From Chelonoidis abingdonii (lineage: Eukaryota; Chordata; Testudines; Testudinidae), in the NCBI RefSeq assembly GCF_003597395.2, contig NC_133774.1:35808759-35872758 (forward strand): DNA of 64,000 bases, given 5' to 3'. The notes under the pieces are model-generated. The model made no database searches, was not told where the DNA came from, and was given only the letters and a program-made list of their open reading frames with translations. The position numbers and the translations under genes are program-made. Of this stretch, positions 23,544 through 34,000 are shown one piece after another; within the stretch, counting starts at the first letter, position 1; the number at the start of each line of letters is the position of its first letter.

Positions 23544-24124
23544 CCCAGACTTCCATACAATGTGATCCCACTACTCATGCTTGTTCTCAGCCAAAAGCAG
23601 CGTTCCATGGTGCTCAGCATTTTCGTGATAGCCAGAAGCATTTAGTGTCATACACGTCAGCGATTCGCTATCATCGTCGGACTCCCCATCACTTTGGCTC
23701 TTAAGAATAGCTCAACTGCCAAGTGATGTGCTGGCAAGACTCGTCAGCATATCTCATCAGTTCAGCTCCATTTCCACAAAATCGCACTGCACAGAAACTG
23801 TAGAGAATCAAGATGGGCCAAACATGACGAAAACAGGATTGCTGGGATGTGAACGATGCATCACGGGGCGTTGGCAGGGAGCAGATGACCCACCACCTCT
23901 GCCCCCTTCCCACAACCCACAGCGCCAAAATGGGATGAGGTGCTCTGTAGGATAGCTGCCCATAATGCACCACTCCCAACATCGCTGCAAATGCTGCAAA
24001 TGTGGCCACACTGCAGCGCTGGTTGCTGTCAGTGTGGCCACACTCCAGCGCTTTCCCTACACAGCTGTACGAAGACAACTGTAACTCCTAGCACTGCACA
24101 CCTGCAAGTGTAGCCAAACCCCCA

Positions 24125-26340
24125 GAGGAGGCAGCTCTAATACACAGGGCTCTGGCCCCACTTCTTTTGCACACATGGATGACTGCAGTGGTGGGGAGCC
24201 CTGTGTAAACATTTTATACAGGTGTAAGAAGGGGCATTTCCTGAAGTGTTCTCTAGAGTCCAGGTGGCATTATGCGTTTCAGTGGCCCAGTGCCTCAAAC
24301 CATTCTGCCAAGCAGTCTACTTTTTCCAACTACCCAGCACACTGCTACATCACAAGGACCAGAAATGCGCCCTTAGTTTCAGTTAATTGGTAATGTGCTT
24401 GTTTAGTATTAATCAATACTGTGTATTTTCTTACTTAGCGTAATTTGAAAATCACTGATTTCCTGCTACCAGTAGTGCTTATGGTCAAATTTGAAGCAAT
24501 GACCTTTAATATTGATCTCACTCTTTCTTTCTTTGGTTTGGATTTGGGTTTTATTCTGCAATTCATGTGCTCCCGGATTTTTACTACTGGTATTTCCATA
24601 ATCCCTTCTAGGAATAATGACCCAAACACGTAGCAGTCAGAAGGATTTGAAGTTCTCTTTTCTGTAAAACAGTAATTCCAAAATTATTCAGTCCATTCAA
24701 TTAAACATTGATCATTTACATAGCATCCATCTTAATCCCAACAAAGGGAATACCGTCTGCCAAAGAGAAGGAAACTCTTAAGAAACTGTTGTTCCTTTTT
24801 CATGTATCCTACATACAATTCAGGTTTGTCTTATTATATTACTTTTGTATTTTTTACTATGACATAGGAATGAAAGGAACCTCAGTAGCACACCAGTGTG
24901 TTCTTTTAAGAGCATAATGGCTATTTAGTGCTGTTTTTTAAAATGTGTTAGTAAATCTCAAGCTCAAGTAGAAGCCAACATACCAATATGCCATCTGATA
25001 AAAGCTTCAGTTTGGCAGTGAGAATTTTCTGAGGCAACAGAATTTGGGTCAGGCGCATAATTCAAGGGAAAATCCAAACTGGGTGTGATCTAGCCTGCTG
25101 AACAGAAACTATACTGATGTGCCAATGGCTGTCTCTGCACTTACCTTTTGGCTTTAAATTGCCCACTGTTACTACCACCGATGTAGCTCCATTGGCGGTA
25201 GCGTGGTAGGAGTGCTAATGTCTAACTCTCCAGGTTTAGGCAACAAAATGGTAGAAGTGGTAGCCATTGCACATGTCTGCACAAGGGTTTTCGCTGTTCC
25301 GTCCACCAGTATAGAACTTTTTTCATATCACAGTGCCACATTAGAACCAATTTTAGATGTTGAGGATTGATTTATAGTATTGGTTTATAGGTAACTAGAG
25401 CTCTGGGGAAATTTCAAGTAATTTCATACATTTGACAAAAAATGAGGGGAAAATATTTTGTAAAATATTTACAAACTCCTCCCCCTGCCTATTTTCTCAC
25501 TGAAATTGAACCCTCAGAATTTATATAATCTGTGTGGATCTGAAAGAAGAATTTTGGCCATAATATGCAATTTATTTGCTTCACCCGCAATCATTGTGAC
25601 ATCGTCATCAATTTTACAGTCTGATTCATAGACAGATACAAAAGACTGGTTTATAGGGGATTTATTGAACAATAATAAACATATACTTTTTTAAAACCAA
25701 CCAGCTTATTAGATTTACATTCAAGAATCCATAATGTCATTCATGACACTGTAGGAAATAAGAAAAAAAAAGAAGCCTGTACGTATTCAAGATATTTAAA
25801 TAACTTTCTCTGGCCCAATAAAGAATATGGCTCTGACATTGTTCCCATTGAAGTCAATGTAAAAATTGTCACCGACATCAGTAGCCGCAGGATCAGCCCT
25901 TATGCTTGTAAATGTTTCAAAGCAATACAGCATTTTACAGAGAAACGGTCTGTGCCACTGTAGTTGTGATTGTGACAGGACTTCCATTAAAATCCCTACT
26001 TCAATCATAACAATTCAGCCCAGTCTAAAAGGTGTTGTATGCCAGTCATGGTATTCTGTTTCTTTTTTTGACAGTTGTAGCTAACGTCTATTTAACCACT
26101 TTTAATTTGTAGACATTCCCTGTTGTGACATAATTTTTGTTCTTTTAGGCCCTAATGCAAAATCCATTGTAATCAATGGAAAGACTCGGGTTTACTTTAA
26201 TAGGCTGTGATCAGTCCCTAATAACCCTGAAACGATTTTGGGTTTCTTTTACTAGATTCTTTTACATATGTTTTCAGATCCTGCACCAAATTGCCATCAC
26301 TATGGCCTGCACCTTCTCCCACTGAAGTTAATAACAAAAC
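24125..26340. other. No recognised gene; scattered old repeat fragments
   Basis: AT-rich sequence. Motifs such as CCATTGAAGTCAATG (about 25845) hint at fold-back repeat remnants. The open frame 24445-24633, overlapped by one on the other strand, has no family match that I can name. Confidence 0.4.
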
Positions 26341-26355
26341 TACATTAATTTCAAT

Positions 26356-26475
26356 AAAAAGAATAGGAGTCCTTGTGGCACCTTAGAGACTAACAAATTT
26401 AGTCTCTAAGGTGCCACAAGGACTCCTATTGTTTTTGTGGATACAGACTAACACGGCTGCTACTCTGAAACCTGT
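26356..26475. mobile_element. Fold-back Penelope-like insertion with 13-bp target duplication
   Basis: A 120-bp insert is flanked on both sides by CATTAATTTCAAT (26343-26355 and 26476-26488). AATAGGAGTCCTTGTGGCAC plus CTTAGAGAC is followed, after a few bases, by its inverse GTCTCTAAGGTGCCACAAGG plus ACTCCTATT. The rest is the Penelope-like terminus ending GACTAACACGGCTGC. It therefore holds two head-to-head copies of the same end and would fold into a strong hairpin. It lies about 1.4 kb past the ESM1 stop codon. Confidence 0.8.
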
Positions 26476-26536
26476 CATTAATTTCAATGGAAACCAGACC
26501 GGGTTTCCAATTAGATCAATTTATTTTGTGAGCCAG

Positions 26537-26610
26537 ATTCTCAGATATGTCAATCGAAGTAGCTCCTTTGACTTAAATGGAGCTAGATTAATTTACACTA
26601 TCTAAGAATC
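26537..26610. repeat. Fold-back repeat
   Basis: GATTCTCAGATA is mirrored by TATCTAAGAATC, with inner arms AGCTCC / GGAGCT around TTTGACTTAAATGG. It is the same kind of unit as 41459-41544 and 58369-58472. Confidence 0.7.
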
Positions 26611-27066
26611 TGTCTCTTTTTCTTTTTTTAAGTAAAACCACAAAGTATTGATTTTTCCAAATGGGTTTCTGTGACACAGGCAGTAATGGCTATTATATAA
26701 GTAGGTCTTAAGGTGAGCCTATATAAACATTATGCTGTTTTATGTCATATTGATACATAACCAAATATGGACTGACTGAGTAATTGGCCACTTCTACAAC
26801 CCCTTAAGGGGATGATGGGGATGAAGGATTAGGCACTAAGAAGGGGATGAAGAATTAGGCACTAAGGTATCCTAGTGTCTCCAGAATCTCTGACATGGAT
26901 TATTTATAATGCACATTTAGGCTGATACTCCAGTACTCCTCCAGGGCCGTTGCAGGCTATTGAACACAAAAACCACCCTTGGGAATATATTTTAACATTG
27001 TATGTGTTTTTACATAATGCCAGGTAAGTAATGCACATTGTATAAGTTCAAATGACAAGTTTAAAG

Positions 27067-27334
27067 CAGCAGTTTTCAAACTTCATTGCACCAGGACCCC
27101 CTTCTGACAGCAAAATGACTATGTGACTGGAAGGAGGGGGGTGGAGCCCTAGCTTGCCACCCTGGGTGGGGGATTAAGGGGCCAGAGCCCAAGTCCCAAT
27201 GCCCTGGGTGGGCGTGGAGCTCGGGTTTGGGCTTCAGCCCCGGGTCCCAGCGAGTCTAATGCTGGCTCTGCAATCCCATTAAAATGGGGTTGCAACTCAC
27301 TTTGGGGTCCCAACCAATAATTTGAGAACTGCTG
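27067..27334. mobile_element. hAT MITE, 268 bp
   Basis: The ends are CAGCAGTTTTCAAACTT and, inverted, CAGCAGTTCTCAAATTATT. Flanks GTTTAAAG (27059-27066) and GCTTAAAG (27335-27342) match at 7 of 8. It lies about 590 bp beyond the ESM1 stop codon and so may sit within or just past the ESM1 3' untranslated region. Confidence 0.85.
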
Positions 27335-27919
27335 GCTTAAAGTAATGTTTACATCTTGTTAATTGTCACAAAACTAACAAAAGCCAGAATATTCAAAGTT
27401 AAGGTGGATTTATTGAATTCACACCGTTGTGCCCTTTCCAGTAGTATTATTCTTGCTGCGGTGACTCAAGGGCATCACTTTTTAACTTTGCATTTCCAAG
27501 CTTTTGTCAACTTGCATCACCCTAACGTTGGCTCCACGTCAGCAGCTTTTACTCACACAAAATATCCATTGAATTCAACAGGAATTTCCTTGCATGGGGA
27601 ATGCAGGAACGGGCCCTTACACATCGTTCAAATGCCAGTGGGGGGAAGTGTTGGTTTTCAATATTACTATACATTCAGCCATCCATGATACATTTTCATG
27701 TTCAAATACTTCTCAAAACAAGTATCAAAAATTATATAAACTGTACAGTCTATTTTGTAAGTAAACATTTTTTCTGACGATGCAGACAATCACAATTGGT
27801 CTTCAGAGGTTACATTTTCATATGCTATAGATGCACTTTGTTTTTAAAGTGTGTTGTTGCGTATTCAATAATGTGTGAGAAATGCGGTCATTTGAAAGTC
27901 CTACCAATGTAAGTAAATA
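27335..27919 (-). other. Likely ESM1 3' untranslated region
   Basis: Sequence downstream of the ESM1 stop codon on the minus strand. AT-rich with AATAAA on the minus strand near 27408-27413 (TTTATT on the plus strand), a candidate polyadenylation signal about 510 bp past the stop. No repeat interrupts this part. The true transcript end cannot be fixed from sequence alone. Confidence 0.4.
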
Positions 27920-28020
27920 TCAGCGAGGATTTAACCATTTCATTACTGGAGAGCTAATTACTTTCTCTTTGACAAATTCCTCCTTTACAGAGTTACCGTC
28001 CCCCGATGCCATGTCATTCT
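27920..28020 (-). CDS. ESM1: ESM1 coding exon 3
   Basis: The 101-nt terminal coding exon follows acceptor TTTCAG. It encodes residues 153-185, including ENDMASGDGNSVKEEFVKEK with the glycosaminoglycan-bearing SG pair, and ends WLNPR then TGA. Confidence 0.95.
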
Positions 28021-31000
28021 CTGAAAGTTAAAAACAAAAATGAATATCACATAAATTGGGTTAAATACAGTGTTTTTATAATCTACATCTCTAGGCTGGA
28101 AAACACTTTTTTGAAAAATCTGTGTTGATAATCCATGTTATTAGTCTACCTGTTTGCCTCCAGTGTCATCTAGTTTCATTATTTCCCCAAAATTATAGCC
28201 TGTAAGACGTGCGATCTAATAAGCATAGGACTGAGAAGCAGGAGATCTAGGTTCAATTCTCAGCTCTGGCCCAGACTTCTTGTGTGAGCTTGGGCAAGTT
28301 GCTTAACCTCTCCATGTCTTAATAACAACAACCAGGGCTAGATCATCAGCTAATGAAAACAGATGAATTTGTATTGGCCCACAGTATGTACCTGGCTCAT
28401 GAAGACTCATTAATATTAAGCAAAGTCCTTTGGGATCCTCATATGAACTACTATGAAATATGTTACTGTCATTACTTGGTCTGTCTCAAGTGCTGAGTGA
28501 ATATTAGAGGTTTCAAGGTCTGGGTGAAACCCTGGACACATTAAAGCCAATGATAAAGCTCCCATTTCCATCAAATTTTGGGTCTGCAAAACATTTGGAT
28601 CAAAGATAGGTGAGAAAACAGAAATGGAAAGCTCAAAGATACATCTCTCCTTCCTCCCACCAAATACACCCGGATCCCCAGTAAATCTTTAAAACTCTGG
28701 AAACATCTGATGTAAGTAGGTTTAGCTAGATGTGTAATCTTTAAATAGAATAAATGCCTGTAACTATAAAAAAAAATCATTTTCAATTTTCAATCTCAGT
28801 TAATTTATTATTTCAAAATAGTTTTCCATGTGACGAGCAACTAAGCTAATTTGATGCAAAAAGCAGTTTGCTGTAGAATTACAGAACATGTAAAGTTCAC
28901 TAAAGCATAGTCTTCACTGGAAAAAAGATGATTTGATTACCATGTGTCAACTAACGTGTGTGGACAAGGCTATTAGCTGGGGAGGTAAACCGGGAGGTAA
29001 ACCTGGCCTACCCCTTCCCCCGACAATTTACCTTAACCTGCTTACACATGCCAAAACTACAAACTGCCTTCTCCAAACTAGGATTTAAACACATTTTATT
29101 TACAGCCTTTTTCCTAATGTAGATGCACATATATGTAATTCTTTGTCTATAACAAGCTTAGTAAAACATTCCTTTGAGCTCTCAGTGGGGAAAAATAAGA
29201 CCTGCATCATTACTTTTTTGCATAGCACCATCAGTGTAACCATACACAATATACAATGTGCTGGTTGAGCAACTAAAATGAAGTGCCCCCATCAAGTCTT
29301 ACCTGTATGTGATACTAATTTTCGTCTGTTTGGTGGCTTTGAAACAGAAAGTTGGAAAAATGGGAACTTCAAACACTTTCCAGTTACTCTGTCGCATATA
29401 CCAGACTGGCAGTTACAAGTTTTTCTGCATTCCATTCCATAAGTACCATAAGGACACTCTGAAAGAAGACAAATTTGAAAGCCTTATATACCAAAGTAAT
29501 CCCAAAAGGTGCAGTTCCTGTTCTATGCTGGTTCTATGCACTCATCACTGCAGTATCTGAATTCCTTCCAGTAGTGGTTTGCTATTAGTTTTCTTAATAT
29601 CTTGTCTGCACAGGTTCTTAAAAGTAAAAGAACTTTCATTGGAATTTAAGTTTGCTGAAATGCCAACTTTTGTTTCAAATAGTTTCCACTTTATTGATTA
29701 TAATTATTCTTTAATTTCCATTATACATCTTTCATCTCCAATAGTATGTGCAATAATCACAAATTTATTTAAAAATTTATCCTGATTAACACTTCCCTGA
29801 AGCACTTGTAGTATTATACTGCAAATTAAAGACAATGTAAATGTTGAGCATAAGTATGCAATTATACCAGATGTATAGTTAAAAATATATGCAGTATCTG
29901 ATGTTTCCTTAATCCAATTCACACAAATAATCTCCCTTAACAACAGGAATACTTTAGAGTTTCTTAAACTTACAGTCCAGGCTCAATATTAATTTATGTA
30001 AATTTATAATTAATTTGTATTAAGGACAACAGAACCTTCCTATCAGCCTCCACTGAAGCTGCCAAATCCTGCCTTAAGGAGCTATCCAGCAGGGTAAACC
30101 TCTTAATCAATCCTGAGTGCCTACAACCCACAAGAAAACCCAGCACCAAGTGCTGTGAAGAATGATCATCCAACTTTGTTGAAAGGCTCACTTTCATTTG
30201 GGAAGGCTTCTTGAACAACATGTATCTGCTTCCCCTATGCCAGCTAACAAAGAGCTCCTTGCATGACTGGAGTGCAGAACATGCACTTCTAAAAGAAGTA
30301 CTGGACACTGTAAAGGAATCTCAGTGCAAGGCTTGTGAATCTGACCCATGCCCTTCCTGCCTTCTGAAAGACAGCCATGAGCAACTGGTGCCAACACCTC
30401 ATTCAGAGTTGGAATCTTCCTTTCCTCCTTCCAACATGCAGTAGTTTGAAATTCACCCTGGGCCTGCTCCTTCAGCTACTTTCAATAGTCTGGAATTTAT
30501 CCCCAAGAAATATCAAAGTGAGTATTCGTTGGGGAGGAGCTGAGATGATTCAGTTTGGACAGCTGCTCCTGGGTTCTGATTTGAAATTATACAAAGAAAT
30601 ATGTAGTAATGTAAAGATCCTAAATTGTCAATATTTAAAATCAAACATTTTATTTTGAAATCCAGATACAAGTTGGCTCTATCTAGACCTTTAACAACAT
30701 TTGAGGAGCTGACCCAGGAGCAAGCTGGAACAAAAGGTTTAATTTGTAAGATATGTAAAATTTTTATTGGAAAAGATATTAAGAAAATAACCCACATGAA
30801 AAGATGGGTGAGGGATTTATGTGGGACAGGGGAGATTCATCTGCCATGTGAGTAGCTCAGAACATTTTTATAAATTACTGCATAGATGGCATTTGACTCC
30901 AATTAATATCCAGCATATTTTTGTTTCTAGGGAAATGTTCTGTTGGAGGGGTTGTGGGGAAAGGGCAAGATACTTGCACATGTGGTAGTTATGTCCAGAA

Positions 31001-34000
31001 AGAAGGCTTTGGGAGGAAATTATTGAAGAGATTCATCTTATGACAAAATGCCAGCTTCCTAGAGATCCCCTGACCTGCTTGCTTAATGCTCTGGAAAAGG
31101 ATCAACATTTTAAACAGAACAACAAATTAATTTATTTTTTATAGTTAGCAGCAACACTTTGTATTGCACTTTTTTGAAAATATGTGACTTCTCTTATGGA
31201 ATTGTCATATAGTAAAAAAGGGACTGTCCCTGTGATGAACCAAATGTGAAAGTGACAAAAAGAGGACAGGTATTTAGAAATTTGCTCACCCTTTTTTAGC
31301 ATATTCCGAGGAGGGCTCCCCCAGACAAGAAGTCAGGATCTTTAGACACATTCTTCTAACATTAATTTGATCCTGAATAAGTAATAAATAATGTATGATG
31401 CAGTATGATTTATTGTTAGTTTGTCTTATTAAAAATTTTTTAAAAAAAGAAAAAGAAACTCACCTTGGATACATTGTTTCTAACCAACTACCACCCTAAA
31501 TTAAGCCTCCTATTTATGAGCAAGCTTACAGACAAGCTAACCAAAGGCCAACAACTAGCTCATCTAACCACTGAGTCAAGTACAAATCTCAAGTCTTATC
31601 TTCAAGGGGCTCAATGGCCTGGGCCCAGCATATCTAAAAGATTGCCTAACGCTCCAGGACAACCTCAGGTACAATGGAACTTTCTATGGTAGGGGAAAGG
31701 CCTATCTGTATAAGAGACAGAGCTTTCCCAGGGGTCAGTCCGAGACTGTGAAACAAACTTCCACAGCACATAAAGACCATCACAAACCTTGCCACCTTCT
31801 GCTCCAAGTGCAAGACTCACTTCTTCAACCTGCCTTCTCTAGCATAAACACTGTGACAGATATGGCAGTTTCCTGCACTATTCCTGAAAGACCTCATGGT
31901 ACTGAGTTTATGTACTACTTTGGGTCAGGATTGTATGTAACTTCTTGATAGTGGAGAGGTGACAAATATTACAACCCTATGAAGTATCTTATAGGTCCAT
32001 GGTTTTAAATAAATGACTTGTGTATAATTGTGTTCTGCTGCATTGCGGGAGAGCTACCACAGCTCCTCCAGGAACTAAAAACAGTGGGTGATGATTAAAG
32101 CAAATCAGCCATGTTGTAATCCCCCAACACAGAGGAACCATCTCTGGGGAGGCTCGATTCTCCAGAGGCCAACAGAGAAAGAAAGGACTTTTGGAGAAAT
32201 GACTGAGATTAAATGGACTCAGGACCTTCTTTCTGATTGAGCAAATGAACAGAATCTTCTGTCCAAAGTGGGGCTCCAGTCCTTCAAGGGAAGATTTGGA
32301 AGGACTGCAGCCAACTGAAGCCCTGTAAGATTGATGGGTGACCTCTGGTAAGCTTTTGGCAGGATATAGGAACTTCGATTGTTTTTAATATGTTTTCTTT
32401 GTAATGCTTTCACCTTAAAAATAAATGTGCTTGCTTATAAAGAGCTGTGTAGTAACGTATAAGTGCTAGCAATTACAGCTGTTCATAGCCTTCAAAGAGA
32501 AAGCAAAGCGCAGATGTTGGCCTATTTAGGCAGTCTGGCTTGCTGGAAATATTACAGTGTAGGTAGGAAACTGTGCAGCCTGGAATAAACCCTGGTCAGG
32601 AGAGAGACATGGGTCTCTACCCAAGAGAGGTGACAGCTGAGGAGCCGAGAGCCTAGTGTGGGTATCCTTGGTGGATCACTGAGGGGGAATACAGGTGCAG
32701 GTGCCTTGAACTGCAACACTCATATAGCAGTGTACAATTAAAACAATAAAACTTCACCAAAAGCAAACACTGTTCACGCAATTCTCATCTAAGGGAGAAG
32801 ATGAAAGAAAGAATAATCACATGACAGATGTTATGCATATTGCTTAATGCACTACTGGAAGGGGCTCGGATACTGCATTGATGAGGGAGGTACAGGAGTT
32901 TATGCAGAATAGAAATAGAATATAATAATAAACACACACAAGTCCATATGGGAATAATCTATGAGTTTATCAATTTTTTGTGCAGGTTTTAAAAGACTGA
33001 GAAATTGGAGTAATTTTTTTCTGTTAACTGTTAGAATTTTCTGCACAATAAAACCTGATCCTGCTGCCACTGAAGTCAATTGCAAAACTCTCATTGACTT
33101 CAATGGGAGCAGGAGCAGGCCTTCACTGTGACAAAAATAACAAAAATATTAAAATTATAGTTCCTAGTAAAAGAGCAAAGCATCAGATCCCTGGAGTGTT
33201 TATTCTAATTTGGTATTAAAATAGTAATAATAATGATACCATGTACTGACATAACACTTTTCATCTAAGGATCTCCAAGAACTTTACAAAGACTGATTAA
33301 CACTTTGAAATCTTGAACAAGTGACTTAACCTCAGATTACCAGTTTGCAAAGTGGGTCAATGACACAGTTTAGGACAGAATCCAGGAACCCTGATGCCCA
33401 TGATATATTTTAAATATTTAAATCCCCACATCTGCTAGCAATGTGATCTGCTACCAAACCTATAAATAGTCATAGGTACAATAACTGTTCAGCTTTCCAT
33501 ATTAAAATTCACAGATGGCTAAAAGGAGACTGTACTATGTCAGAGGATGAGATGAAGGAGAAAAAAGTGCACTAAGAATGAGACTGATAAAACATCACAC
33601 AAAGGAATTTATGTGAAAAGAGCTCCTGAGTATTGTTATAAAACTAAGGGAGAAATCATGACTCTTTTGAAGTCAATGGGAGTATTTTCATTGCTTTCAG
33701 TGGGGCCAAGATTTCACCCTGCGTTTTCTTGCAGCAGCATAACCTCATCCTGCTCCAGAGATTCAGAACTCCTGTTACTCAGCATTTCTTTTAACCCTGT
33801 CTTAAATGTACGATTACAAAGAACTTTTCAGGAGCAAGCAAAAGTATATACTTGTTTTAGGTATTTTTTTGTATAAATTATAGATGGTATTTTGCACTAC
33901 AATACAATCAATAAACTACAAATCAAATAGCATCAACCAACTCAGTAACATACATTTTTACAGTTGACTGCACCTAAAACTAGGATCTTTAGACCATAAA

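Larger units (their letters stand above)
20559..24122. mobile_element. PIF/Harbinger DNA transposon, 3.6 kb
   Basis: The terminal inverted repeats are GGGCTTGGCTGCACT at the left and GGGTTTGGCTACACT read inward from the right. Subterminal regions are rich in CAGCGCT motifs on both sides. A CAG on each flank could be a 3-bp target duplication, as in Harbinger elements, but the exact ends are ambiguous because of G/C runs. The interior holds the two genes that define the superfamily, a Myb/SANT-like protein and a HARBI1-like nuclease, facing each other. Both are broken, so the copy is a dead but near full-length element. Confidence 0.85.

Noticed and set aside
30211..30444. Cysteine-rich open frame in ESM1 intron 1 as a possible alternative exon
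   Set aside because: It lies on the strand opposite to ESM1 and next to an L1-like relic on the same strand, so a transposon origin is more likely.
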